17,741 bases of DNA from the NCBI GenBank assembly GCA_016209865.1, contig JACQVL010000202.1, positions 1-17,741 of the forward strand, read 5' to 3'. Below, one piece after another: positions 1-6,588 of this stretch; positions within the stretch are counted from its first letter, which is position 1; each line of letters begins with the position of its first letter. Below the pieces are notes generated by a model that ran no database searches, was not told the origin of the DNA, and worked only from the letters and a program-made list of their open reading frames with translations. This stretch comes from Candidatus Latescibacterota bacterium (GTDB lineage: Bacteria > JAAXHH01 > JACQVL01). The position numbers and the translations under genes are program-made.

Positions 1-75
1 CAAAGGCACAAAGAGCACAAAGGGAATTTAAACATCTGAATTTTACTTTGTGTCCTTCGTGTCTTTGTGGTGAAA
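1..75. repeat. Family A CACAAAG inverted repeat, copy 1 (cut by window edge)
   Basis: The left arm is a run of CACAAAG-like units and the right arm, about positions 47-74, reads CTTTGTGTCCTTCGTGTCTTTG and on to GTGGTGAA, the inverse complement of the left arm. The centre is AT-rich. The left end is missing because the window starts inside it. Related copies lie at 14448-14537, 16745-16828 and 17566-17654. It ends 17 nt before the glnT start codon. No transposase is seen, so it resembles a small non-autonomous (MITE/REP-like) element. Confidence 0.8.
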
Positions 76-80
76 GCAAC

Positions 81-85
81 GGAGG
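81..85 (+). promoter_or_regulatory. Shine-Dalgarno site of glnT
   Basis: GGAGG stands 7 nt before the ATG at 93. It selects this ATG over an in-frame ATG at 48 that lies inside the family A repeat and would add 15 residues encoded mostly by repeat DNA. Confidence 0.8.
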
Positions 86-92
86 AAGCACG

Positions 93-1427
93 ATGGCTAC
101 AGTCCGTCAGGTTACGCAGACGCTCACGCAGAAGGGGATCGAATTTTTACTCGCCTCGTTCGTGGAGATGAGCGGCGCGTCCAAAGCGAAGCTCGTCCCG
201 GCCACCCATCTCAACGACCTGGTCGCGGAGGGCGCCGGGTTCGCGGGGTTTGCCGCCGGGGAGATGGGACGCGGTCCGCATCATCCCGACATCATCGCCA
301 TACCCGACCTCGACAGCCTGACTGTGCTGCCCTGGCGGCGGAACGTGGCCTGGCTGGCGAGCAACGTCAATGTGGACGGAAAGCCGTGGGATTACTGTCC
401 CCGGACGATCCTGATGCGGATGCGGGCGCGGGCGCGGAAACTGGGCTGCGTGTTCAAGTACGGCGTCGAACCGGAATTCTTCCTCGTCCGGAAGACGGAC
501 CACGGGATCGAGCCGGCCGACCCGCTCGATACCTTAGCCAAGCCGTGCTACGACCAGCAGACCCTCAGTCGGAGCCTCGATTTCCTGACCACCCTGCTCA
601 CATCGCTGCAGGAGTTAGGCTGGGACCCGTACGCGAACGACCACGAGGACGCGAACTGCCAGTTCGAGATCAACTGGCGCTTCTCCGAGTCCCTGACGAC
701 GGCCGACCACCACACGTTCTACAAGTACATGGTGCGGACGCTCGCCGAACAGCGCGGGCTGACGGCGACCTTCATGCCCAAGCCGTTCGCCCGGCTGACG
801 GGGAACGGGGCACACTTTCACATGAGCCTGTGGGACGCGAAGACGGATCAGAACCTGTTCCTGAACGAGAAAGACCCGAACGGGCTGTCGAAGATGGCCT
901 ACCACTGGATCGGCGGATTGAAGGCGCACGCGAAGGCGTACATCGCCGTCACCGCGCCGACGGTCAATTCGTACAAGCGTCTGATCGTGGGCGCGCCGCG
1001 TTCCGGGGCGACGTGGGCGCCGGTGTACATCTCGTACGGCGGGAATAACCGGACGCAGATGCTCCGTCTGCCCGGTCCGGGCCGCGTCGAAGACCGCACC
1101 GTGGACGGGTCGAGCAACCCGTATTTGGCGGCGACGGTCATCTTAGCGGCGGGCCTGGACGGGATCGCGCGAAAGTTAGCCCCGGGCAAGCAAAACGACC
1201 GGAACCTGTACGAAGTCCCCGTCGAGACGCTCAAGAGGGAAGGCATCGAACTGCTCCCGTCCACGTTAGACGAGGCGCTGGATGAGCTGGAGCAGGACGA
1301 GGTGATTCTGGATGCGATGGGACGCGACTACGCGCAGGCGTACATCCGCGTCAAGCGGGACGAGTGGAAGCGGTACCACAACAGCGTATCGGCGTGGGAA
1401 GTGGAGAATTATCTGGGGGTCCATTGA
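93..1427 (+). CDS. glnT: Type III-like glutamine synthetase (GlnT family)
   Basis: A 444-residue protein of the glutamine synthetase superfamily, expected to make glutamine from glutamate, ammonia and ATP in the cytoplasm. Visible signatures are the GS beta-grasp start (residues about 15-95), metal-binding acidic residues in GVEPEFF (124-130) and QFEINW (190-195), NGAHFHMSLW (238-247, the ATP/metal site region), NSYKRL (292-297), NNRTQMLRLP (318-327) and EDRTVDGSSNPYL (333-345). Length and motif spacing fit the GlnT subgroup (about 435-450 aa), not the longer GlnN type. The same subgroup contains gamma-glutamylmethylamide synthetase (GmaS). No methylamine-pathway gene is nearby, so glutamine synthetase is the safer call, but substrate is not settled. 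ATG at 93 is chosen for its GGAGG. It is the only plus-strand gene and converges on the PHP-domain gene. Confidence 0.88.
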   Translation: MATVRQVTQTLTQKGIEFLLASFVEMSGASKAKLVPATHLNDLVAEGAGFAGFAAGEMGRGPHHPDIIAIPDLDSLTVLPWRRNVAWLASNVNVDGKPWDYCPRTILMRMRARARKLGCVFKYGVEPEFFLVRKTDHGIEPADPLDTLAKPCYDQQTLSRSLDFLTTLLTSLQELGWDPYANDHEDANCQFEINWRFSESLTTADHHTFYKYMVRTLAEQRGLTATFMPKPFARLTGNGAHFHMSLWDAKTDQNLFLNEKDPNGLSKMAYHWIGGLKAHAKAYIAVTAPTVNSYKRLIVGAPRSGATWAPVYISYGGNNRTQMLRLPGPGRVEDRTVDGSSNPYLAATVILAAGLDGIARKLAPGKQNDRNLYEVPVETLKREGIELLPSTLDEALDELEQDEVILDAMGRDYAQAYIRVKRDEWKRYHNSVSAWEVENYLGVH

Positions 1428-1458
1428 GGGCACGCTGGATCATTGTGCATACAAGCTG

Positions 1459-1483
1459 TCATTCCCGCGAAAGCGGGAATCCA
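1459..1483. repeat. Family B hairpin repeat, copy 1 (convergent gene junction)
   Basis: ATTCCCGC (1461-1468), loop GAAA, GCGGGAAT (1473-1480): a perfect 8-bp stem with a GNRA-type tetraloop, followed by CCATG. It lies between the converging glnT and PHP genes, and the TGA of the PHP gene (complement of 1459-1461) is part of it. It could act as a bidirectional transcription end or RNA-stabilising hairpin, but there is no following T-run. The same repeat is at 3814-3862 and 10946-10970. This palindrome class is widespread in bacterial genomes. Confidence 0.85.
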
Positions 1484-2646
1484 TGTGTGACCCAGATCGG
1501 GTTGGAGAACACCCACGGCCGCGGCGTCTCGCGCCACAGCGGCAGCCGGCGGCGGAGCTGGTAGACCTCTGCCCGGTAGACGCCGGTCGCCGTGACAGGA
1601 TAGTCCATCTCATCCGCGATCGTTTCCGCGACCGTGACGCCATCGCGCACCAGACGAATCAGGACCCGTCCCGACGACCCGGCACGGATGCGAAGACGGC
1701 TGCCGGGCCGGTAGGCCAGGCTGTCGCCCATCCCGGCTGTCGTCCCCCCGTTCATCGCCTCGAACGTAAACCGGCTCGCTCGCTCATAGCCATCGACAGC
1801 GATATAACAATGCCCGGCCCGCAGGGCATCCAGGATCGTCGCGCGGTCGGTCGTGGCCGAGCCGGTCAGCGGCCGCGAAGTGATGACGTACGTCCGGAGC
1901 AGGCGGAAGAGCCGTTCGTAGGAAGGAAACGGCAGGAAGCGGTTCCCCCAGAGCGGCAGCCGGGCGTGCGCATCCACGCTGCCGATGCCGACGACACGAC
2001 CCTGCCGCGAGAGCGCGTCCCACCGGCGGAGCACGGCCTCCGGACGATCCATCAGACTGTTGAACGACGCGTCCGGGAAGACGCTGTACCACACGAGTGC
2101 CCGGACCAGCTCGAACAGGTCGTCGTTCCGCCATTCCGAATCCGCGTTGAGGATTTCTAATCCCTGCAAGCGGGCGACCGACCAGTCGAGCCAGGGCCGC
2201 CGTCCATCCGGATGCGCGGCGATGCCCAGGCCGCCAGCCGCCCGGATCGTGTCGATGACCGCCTGAAGCCCCGTAGGACCGCGCTGATGGACGTGCCGAT
2301 CGACGCCGAGGGCGAGCAGGTGGCCGGCGCTCGTGTTGACTTCCTCGCCGATGAGCACCAGGACACTCTCCGCGTATCCCTGTTTCCCGTTGAGGAACGG
2401 TTGAATTGTGCTGTGATCGGTGATGATGACGAAGTCTAACCCGGCACGGCGGGCGGCGTCACGGATATCCTGGATCGTCCCTCCGCCGTCGGAGTAGATA
2501 GAATGAACGTGAATCGCGCCCACAGAGCGATCGCGTCCGTCCGGCGGAAGCGGCAAGCTGAGGCGAGGACGTTCCTGCCAGAGGTCGATGCCAGAGATGA
2601 GGAGGGCGAGCAGCAGGACGATGACCGGGATTCGAAAATTACCCAC
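1459..2646 (-). CDS. Membrane-anchored PHP-domain metal-dependent phosphoesterase-like protein
   Basis: About 395 residues. A short N-terminal hydrophobic segment (FRIPVIVLLLALLISG, residues 4-19) suggests a signal anchor placing the catalytic part outside the cytoplasmic membrane. A PHP (polymerase and histidinol phosphatase) domain follows with its metal ligands: HVHS (46-49) with SDG, TDHS (76-79), E101 in GEE, H108 in SAGH, AHPDG (H145) and D225/H227 in SVDAH. The roughly 130 C-terminal residues form a beta-rich region of unknown function. PHP proteins hydrolyse phosphoesters; the substrate here is unknown. GTG at 2646 is preferred because AAGGAG lies 10 nt upstream; the longer ATG at 2667 has no Shine-Dalgarno and sits in a repeat. 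The last residues, HGFPLSRE, and the TGA are read from the family B repeat. Confidence 0.82.
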   Translation of the reverse strand: MGNFRIPVIVLLLALLISGIDLWQERPRLSLPLPPDGRDRSVGAIHVHSIYSDGGGTIQDIRDAARRAGLDFVIITDHSTIQPFLNGKQGYAESVLVLIGEEVNTSAGHLLALGVDRHVHQRGPTGLQAVIDTIRAAGGLGIAAHPDGRRPWLDWSVARLQGLEILNADSEWRNDDLFELVRALVWYSVFPDASFNSLMDRPEAVLRRWDALSRQGRVVGIGSVDAHARLPLWGNRFLPFPSYERLFRLLRTYVITSRPLTGSATTDRATILDALRAGHCYIAVDGYERASRFTFEAMNGGTTAGMGDSLAYRPGSRLRIRAGSSGRVLIRLVRDGVTVAETIADEMDYPVTATGVYRAEVYQLRRRLPLWRETPRPWVFSNPIWVTHGFPLSRE

Positions 2647-2656
2647 ACGCCGCTCA

Positions 2657-2662
2657 CTCCTT
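2657..2662 (-). promoter_or_regulatory. Shine-Dalgarno deciding the PHP gene start
   Basis: On the minus strand AAGGAG ends 10 nt before the GTG at 2646. The alternative ATG at 2667 lies upstream of this site and within repeat DNA, so the GTG is the better supported start. Confidence 0.5.
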
Positions 2663-2726
2663 GTCATGCTGAGCGCAGCGAAGCATCTCGTCGTTCCTGA
2701 GACCCTTCGCTGCGCTCAGGGTGACA
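2662..2726. repeat. Family E inverted repeat (GAGCGCAGCGAAG)
   Basis: The left arm 2662-2683 (TGTCATGCTGAGCGCAGCGAAG in parts) and the right arm 2705-2726 are inverse complements over 22 nt with two mismatches (TGTCAT-GCT versus TGTCAC-CCT), separated by a 21-nt loop. It fills most of the 106-nt gap between the PHP gene and the PsbP-like gene. This palindrome type recurs in many unrelated bacterial genomes. Only one copy is in this window. Confidence 0.8.
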
Positions 2727-2752
2727 TTGTGTTAGCGGTTCTAAGGAATCCC

Positions 2753-3373
2753 CTACTGCGTCTGCTTGACCCGGAGGCTCAGACCGATCTGCTCGAAAGT
2801 CTTCCGGTACGAGGTGAATTTCTTTTCAGGAGCCACGCACGTCACCACATACACCCAGCCATCCTTGGCGAGAGAGTACTGGATCATTCTCTTTTGGATA
2901 GGACCGGCGCGGAACGTCCGAATCTCCCAGACGGCCGGCGTCTTGTCGATGATGCTTTTACCCTTGGCCACCGAGACAAGGCCCATCCGCTCAAGCACCA
3001 CTCTGTCCGGGGTGGCTTGCTTCATCAGCCTTACCCGGAGGGAATCTTCCGCTGTCTGGGGGTTGGTTGGGAGATCAGCCTCCATCTCGACCGTCACGGT
3101 GACTGGCGTCGACCGTGGCGTCACAGACAGGGAATCAACCGCCGTGAGTCCGTCAGCCGTCTTCTCGATCCCCCAGCCGGACGGGAACCTGACCGAGAAT
3201 CCGCGCTCACTGTAATACCGGCCGGGCTCAACGATTCGTGTGGTATCCGGTTGTGCAGCAACACTCGCTGTGGTATCCGGTCCGGCAGAAACGCTTCCTG
3301 TGGTATCGGACACGACGGAATCGCTCCCGGCGATGGCGAAAGCGGTGATCAGGGATGCCAGTAAGTGAGTCAT
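2753..3373 (-). CDS. Secreted PsbP/DUF1795-like protein with a 10-residue tandem repeat
   Basis: A 206-residue protein of unknown function. MTHLLASLITAFAIAG is a likely signal peptide, though no lipobox cysteine is visible. Next comes a Ser/Thr/Asp-rich linker made of three 10-residue repeats around DTT (DNA units at 3239-3328). The rest (about residues 52-206) begins GFSVRFPSGW and ends FTSYRKTFEQIGLSLRV, with alternating strands. This layout resembles PsbP/DcrB/DUF1795-type extracytoplasmic domains, where 'FRFPxGW' openings and 'F..I..S' endings are typical. That is a family-level impression, not proof. ATG at 3373 is chosen because GGAGGT stands 7 nt upstream; an upstream extension overlaps yraN. 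A periplasmic or surface role is inferred. Confidence 0.65.
   Translation of the reverse strand: MTHLLASLITAFAIAGSDSVVSDTTGSVSAGPDTTASVAAQPDTTRIVEPGRYYSERGFSVRFPSGWGIEKTADGLTAVDSLSVTPRSTPVTVTVEMEADLPTNPQTAEDSLRVRLMKQATPDRVVLERMGLVSVAKGKSIIDKTPAVWEIRTFRAGPIQKRMIQYSLAKDGWVYVVTCVAPEKKFTSYRKTFEQIGLSLRVKQTQ
3239..3328. repeat. Three 30-nt tandem repeats inside a coding region
   Basis: Three head-to-tail 30-nt units (3239-3268, 3269-3298, 3299-3328) each begin TGTGGTATC on the plus strand. On the coding strand they encode a degenerate 10-residue unit around DTT, giving a flexible Ser/Thr linker just after the signal peptide. Units are a multiple of three, so copy-number change keeps the frame. Confidence 0.8.
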
Positions 3374-3380
3374 GAGGCAC

Positions 3381-3386
3381 ACCTCC
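3381..3386 (-). promoter_or_regulatory. Shine-Dalgarno of the PsbP-like gene
   Basis: GGAGGT on the minus strand, 7 nt before the ATG at 3373. It lies in the 28-nt gap after yraN and fixes the start immediately before the predicted signal peptide. Confidence 0.7.
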
Positions 3387-3401
3387 CCGGTATAGGGTGT
3401 A

Positions 3402-3770
3402 TTACTCCTCGCTCCAGAACGCGTTCTCGATGTGGACGATGTTCGTTCGGCCGCGATCCTGGCAGATGCCAACCACGTCGAACCGGCACGCTGCGTCGTT
3501 CAGCCCGTGAGTCTGGAGGTACCGGACCGCCGCCCGGGTCACGCGTCGCTGCTTCCGCACGTCGACCCACGTCTCGGGCGGCCCGAACTGGCGAGAGGAA
3601 CCGGTTTTGACCTCGACGAAGACCAGGCAGTCATCCTGGCGGACGATCAGGTCGAGTTCCCCACGGCCAGCCCGGTAGTTCCGGTCCAGGATTTCGTACC
3701 CTTTGGCGGCAAGAAACCGCGCGGCGATGGCTTCCCCACGGGCACCCCGGGCGCGGGTCGTGTCGGGCAT
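3402..3770 (-). CDS. yraN: YraN/UPF0102 family endonuclease-like protein
   Basis: A 122-residue protein of the UPF0102 (YraN) family, which has a restriction-endonuclease-like fold and no firmly known substrate. Visible marks are RGARGEAIAARFL (E13), GYEILDRNYRAGRGELDLI (E38, D40), FVEVKTG (E53, K55) and VDVRKQRRVTRAAVRYL (69-85). These acidic residues and the lysine match the expected nuclease active-site pattern. Length is typical for the family (about 115-125). It directly follows rnhB, a pairing seen in many bacteria, which suggests a nucleic-acid role. TAA stop; ATG at 3770. Confidence 0.9.
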   Translation of the reverse strand: MPDTTRARGARGEAIAARFLAAKGYEILDRNYRAGRGELDLIVRQDDCLVFVEVKTGSSRQFGPPETWVDVRKQRRVTRAAVRYLQTHGLNDAACRFDVVGICQDRGRTNIVHIENAFWSEE

Positions 3771-3813
3771 ACAGGCGTGTTCTCACAGACGAGACATGGC
3801 GTCAGAGTACGCG

Positions 3814-3862
3814 GTCATTCCCGCGAAACCTGTCCCCGCGAAGGCGGGGAGCGAAATCCATT
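3814..3862. repeat. Family B repeat, copy 2 (composite form)
   Basis: It starts GTCATTCCCGCG like the other two copies, then carries an inner hairpin CCCCGC (3834-3839), loop GAAG, GCGGGG (3844-3849), and ends GCGAAATCCA. It lies at the rnhB/yraN junction and overlaps the rnhB 3' end: the rnhB TGA is the complement of 3815-3817, the same repeat position used as stop codon by the PHP gene in copy 1. Confidence 0.8.
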
Positions 3863-4495
3863 GTGTCTGGTCACCCGAAACGACCGGCGATGGATCGGGC
3901 ACAGTCCGTGCTGGTTGATGGCCTCGATGTGCTCGGCCGTCCCGTACCCCTTGTGCCGGGCGAACCCGTATCCGGGATAGCGTTGGTCACACTCCACCAT
4001 CAGCCGGTCGCGGGTGACCTTCGCCATCACCGACGCCGCGGCCACCGACAGGCTTTTGGCGTCTCCATCGATCACCGGCGTCTGCGGCCAGGGCCAGTCG
4101 ATGCAGTCCACCCCATCGATGAGCAGGTGGTCGGGACGGAGCGGGAGAGCATCGACCGCCTGGCGCATCGCCCGCAGGTTAGCCCGCCGGATGTTCTCCC
4201 GGTCGATCCCCTCATGATCGACCACTCCGACCCCGATCCCCAGCGCGGCGCACGAGATGACGACGTACAGCCGGTCGCGCGCCGCCGGGGTCAACTGTTT
4301 GGAGTCGTTCAGCCCGCGAATGAGCATCGAGCGAGGAAGGATGACGGCGGCGGCAACGACCGGACCGGCTAACGCGCCGCGTCCCGCTTCATCCACCCCC
4401 GCCACGTACGACGCCCCGCCCTCCCAGAGCGACCGCTCGAGGGCGAGCATCGCCCGCAGCCGCTGCTGCTCGACCTGTGTCGCCCGACGGCTCAC
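3815..4495 (-). CDS. rnhB: Ribonuclease HII
   Basis: A 226-residue enzyme that cuts RNA in RNA/DNA hybrids and at single ribonucleotides misincorporated in DNA. The family marks are complete: GVDEAGRG (33-40) with D35 and E36, DSKQLT, LIDGVD (D127), [20 protein letters not shown] (D145 plus helix), HKGYGT (181-186) and the closing IHRRSF (201-206). The four carboxylates keep the usual 18-residue spacing between the last two. After HRRSF a family member normally ends soon; here about 15 more residues ([16 protein letters not shown]) and the TGA come from the family B repeat. Start is a GTG overlapping the rplS stop as GTGA, implying coupled translation. Confidence 0.95.
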   Translation of the reverse strand: MSRRATQVEQQRLRAMLALERSLWEGGASYVAGVDEAGRGALAGPVVAAAVILPRSMLIRGLNDSKQLTPAARDRLYVVISCAALGIGVGVVDHEGIDRENIRRANLRAMRQAVDALPLRPDHLLIDGVDCIDWPWPQTPVIDGDAKSLSVAAASVMAKVTRDRLMVECDQRYPGYGFARHKGYGTAEHIEAINQHGLCPIHRRSFRVTRHNGFRSPPSRGQVSRE

Positions 4496-4836
4496 TCGCG
4501 CTTCTCGTCGATCCGGGCGGCTTTCCCGCGCAGGCTCTTCAGGTAGGTGAGGCGGGCTTGCCGCACTTTCCCGCGCCGCATGACATCGATCTGGCTGACG
4601 ATGGGGGAGTGCAGGGGAAAGATCCGCTCCACTCCGATCCCCTGTGAGACTTTTCGGACGGTGAACGTCGCGCCGACGCCGTGCCCCACCCGCTGGATCA
4701 CCACCCCCTGGAAGACCTGCATCCGCTCTTTCTCCCCCTCGATCACGCGCACGTGGACGCGCACGGTATCCCCCGGCCGAAACTCGGGGATGTCCTTCTT
4801 AAGTTGCTCTGCGCTAACCGTCTCAATCAGGTTCAT
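4492..4836 (-). CDS. rplS: 50S ribosomal protein L19
   Basis: A 114-residue L19, a large-subunit protein near the 30S/50S interface. Recognisable stretches are [46 protein letters not shown] and [26 protein letters not shown] at 4836 (MNLIETVS) is chosen: AAAGGA stands about 11 nt upstream, whereas the longer start at 4848 would have the purine run directly against its ATG. The start lies within the last codons of trmD (14-nt overlap) and the stop overlaps the rnhB GTG, so the three genes are tightly coupled. Confidence 0.95.
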   Translation of the reverse strand: MNLIETVSAEQLKKDIPEFRPGDTVRVHVRVIEGEKERMQVFQGVVIQRVGHGVGATFTVRKVSQGIGVERIFPLHSPIVSQIDVMRRGKVRQARLTYLKSLRGKAARIDEKRE

Positions 4837-5587
4837 GGAAGTCCACATCCTTTCTCTCGATGAGGGTATTCAAGAGCTCACGGTCCTCGTCAGAGAGCGC
4901 ACACTCGTCCAACAAGTCCGGCCGCCGCGCGAACGTCGCCCGTAACGATTCAAGACGCCGCCACCGGCGGATCTGTTGATGATGACCGGAGAGCAGCATG
5001 TCGGGGACTCGCATCCCCTCGAAGCATTCCGGCCGGGTGTAATACGGACAATCCAGCAATCCATCGTAGAACGAATCTCCCGTCGCCGACTCGATGTCGC
5101 TCAGGACGCCCGGGATCAACCGCACGACCGAATCGATCACGACCATGGCGGGAAGCTCGCCGCCGGTCAGGACGTAGTCCCCGATCGACCATTCCTCCAC
5201 CCCTAATCCTTCGACGACGCGCTCGTCCACTCCTTTGTAGTGCCCGCAGATGAGCACCAGATGGTCGGCTTGAGCGAGTGTCTTCGCCGTCTGCTGAGTA
5301 TACGGCGTGCCGCGCGGGGACAGGAGGATCGTCCGGCTCGTCTGTCCATCCTCGATCTGCTGGCGGATCGCCCGGACGCCCTCAAAGATCGGCTCTGGTT
5401 TGAGCACCATGCCCGACCCCCCACCGTAGGCGTAGTCGTCGATCGTCCGGTGCCGGTCGGTCGTGAACGCCCGGAGGTCGTGGACTCGAACATCCGCCAG
5501 TCCGCGTTCGCGCGCGCGCTTGATCATGCTCTCATCGAGCGGGCCGGCGAACATGCCGGGGAAGGCGGTAAGAATGTCGATGCGCAT
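4823..5587 (-). CDS. trmD: tRNA (guanine-37-N1)-methyltransferase TrmD
   Basis: A 254-residue SPOUT-class enzyme that methylates G37 next to the anticodon using S-adenosylmethionine, preventing +1 frameshifting. Visible marks are the [13 protein letters not shown] opening, [13 protein letters not shown] (54-66), [10 protein letters not shown] (114-123), [14 protein letters not shown] (131-144, the knotted SAM site), [16 protein letters not shown] (D171, likely catalytic base) and [11 protein letters not shown] (200-210). Length is typical. It begins 3 nt after the rimM stop and overlaps rplS, the conserved rimM-trmD-rplS order. Confidence 0.96.
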   Translation of the reverse strand: MRIDILTAFPGMFAGPLDESMIKRARERGLADVRVHDLRAFTTDRHRTIDDYAYGGGSGMVLKPEPIFEGVRAIRQQIEDGQTSRTILLSPRGTPYTQQTAKTLAQADHLVLICGHYKGVDERVVEGLGVEEWSIGDYVLTGGELPAMVVIDSVVRLIPGVLSDIESATGDSFYDGLLDCPYYTRPECFEGMRVPDMLLSGHHQQIRRWRRLESLRATFARRPDLLDECALSDEDRELLNTLIERKDVDFHEPD

Positions 5588-5590
5588 CCG

Positions 5591-6106
5591 TCATGCACTC
5601 CATAACCCCGGCACCGGCCTGATGATCATCTGTCCGGCGGCGAGGTCGATGCTCACGACGACGTCGCGGATGGCCGGGATGAGCACGTCCCCATCCCGGC
5701 TCTGAACGACGTACACATCGTTCGCTGGCAGGGGGAGGACATCCCGCACCGTCCCGACCTCGTCCCCGCGCTCCGTCACCACCCGGAGGCCGATCAGGTC
5801 GAAGACATAATAGCGACCGTCGGGCAGGGGTGCGGCGTCCGCATGCCGGACCAGGATGTACGCCCCGCGAAGGGCTTCGGCGGCCTCCAGCGTCTCGATC
5901 CCCTGCGCCTTCATCAACTGGACATCGTGACTGTCCCGCCAGCGGGCCACCTGAATCTCCTGGCGACGGCCATCCGGCCATTCGAGCCAGACCCGCTCCA
6001 ACCCCTTGAACCGATCGGGCACATCGGTCATGGGCTGGACTTTGACCTCACCCCGGTACCCATGAGGCTTCAGAACCAGTCCGATCGTGATCCATTCAAC
6101 CGTCAC
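5591..6106 (-). CDS. rimM: 16S rRNA processing/30S maturation protein RimM
   Basis: A 171-residue ribosome assembly factor that helps the 3' (head) domain of 16S rRNA mature and binds S19. The N-terminal RimM domain shows [22 protein letters not shown] and the C-terminal PRC-barrel shows [25 protein letters not shown] and [14 protein letters not shown]. Length is typical. The GTG start overlaps the rpsP TGA as GTGA. No KH-domain gene (khpA) lies between rpsP and rimM, unlike many Gram-positive and deep-branching genomes. Confidence 0.95.
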   Translation of the reverse strand: MTVEWITIGLVLKPHGYRGEVKVQPMTDVPDRFKGLERVWLEWPDGRRQEIQVARWRDSHDVQLMKAQGIETLEAAEALRGAYILVRHADAAPLPDGRYYVFDLIGLRVVTERGDEVGTVRDVLPLPANDVYVVQSRDGDVLIPAIRDVVVSIDLAAGQMIIRPVPGLWSA

Positions 6107-6483
6107 GAGACTGTTTTCTGCGTTGTGCGTTGTCCGGTCGCCTTCTTCGGGGCTGCGTCCTCATCAGCCGTTGCGTCTACAAGCGCCGTCCCCTCTGTTC
6201 CCTCGGGGACTGGCTGACCCCGGCGCTGGGCGGTCCATTTCGCGTACACCCCGATGCGCGACAGGAGCGACCGGGTCGTGTCGGTGGGCTTCGCCCCCTT
6301 CGTCAGCCAGCCGAACAGCCGTTCCTCATCGACCTTCACGTCGGGCGGGTCGGTGAGCGGGTTGTAGTGCCCGACGCTCTCGATGTACCGCCCGTCGCGG
6401 GGCATGCGTGATTCCGCCACGACGATCCGGTAGAACGGACGCTTCTTCGCTCCCATCCTGCGCAACCGAATTGCTAAAGCCAT
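6103..6483 (-). CDS. rpsP: 30S ribosomal protein S16 with long C-terminal tail
   Basis: A 126-residue S16, an assembly protein of the small subunit body. The core [35 protein letters not shown] and [16 protein letters not shown] is complete by about residue 85. The remaining 40 or so residues form a low-complexity tail with an acidic part ([15 protein letters not shown]) then a basic part ([11 protein letters not shown]). Long S16 tails occur in several phyla and are expected to be disordered. ATG at 6483 has GGAGG 10 nt upstream. It heads the rpsP-rimM-trmD-rplS-rnhB block and follows ffh across a 105-nt gap holding a family C repeat. Confidence 0.95.
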   Translation of the reverse strand: MALAIRLRRMGAKKRPFYRIVVAESRMPRDGRYIESVGHYNPLTDPPDVKVDEERLFGWLTKGAKPTDTTRSLLSRIGVYAKWTAQRRGQPVPEGTEGTALVDATADEDAAPKKATGQRTTQKTVS

Positions 6484-6493
6484 GGTGTCGAAT

Positions 6494-6498
6494 CCTCC
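6494..6498 (-). promoter_or_regulatory. Shine-Dalgarno of rpsP
   Basis: GGAGG on the minus strand, 10 nt before the rpsP ATG, placed just beyond the edge of the family C repeat (6505). Confidence 0.7.
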
Positions 6499-6504
6499 AT
6501 AATA

Positions 6505-6583
6505 CAGTGACGAGTGACGAGTGACAAGTAAAAGTCATGACGACCTTCTGCACCATTGCCAGAGAATTGGTGTTACTCGTCAC
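6505..6583. repeat. Family C element, simple copy
   Basis: A 79-nt element in the ffh/rpsP gap. One end has CAGTGACGAGTGACGAGTGAC and the other TTACTCGTCAC, so the ends are inverted. The core (about 6538-6583, complement) matches the core of the 10880-11053 element with a handful of substitutions (GTGACGAGTAAC, TTCTCTGGCAATGGTG, AAGG-GTCAT), in the opposite orientation. It lacks the hairpin found inside that second copy. It begins 5 nt after the ffh stop. Confidence 0.75.
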
Positions 6584-6588
6584 CGATT

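Noticed and set aside
48-92. N-terminal extension of glnT from an earlier ATG
   Set aside because: The codons lie mostly in repeat DNA, and the ATG at 93 has a good GGAGG site and gives the normal family start.
1461-1480. Intrinsic terminator between glnT and the PHP gene
   Set aside because: The stem is strong but no T-run follows on either strand, and the same hairpin occurs elsewhere as a dispersed repeat; transcription-ending activity is possible but not shown.
1312-2160. A 282-codon plus-strand frame running from the glnT 3' end over the PHP gene
   Set aside because: It starts within glnT in another frame, reads antisense through the PHP domain and is rich in Arg/Pro, as shadow frames are.
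6505-6583. Repeated TGACGAG/TGACAAG units as a CRISPR-like array
   Set aside because: Units are directly adjacent with no spacers of constant length, and no cas gene is present.
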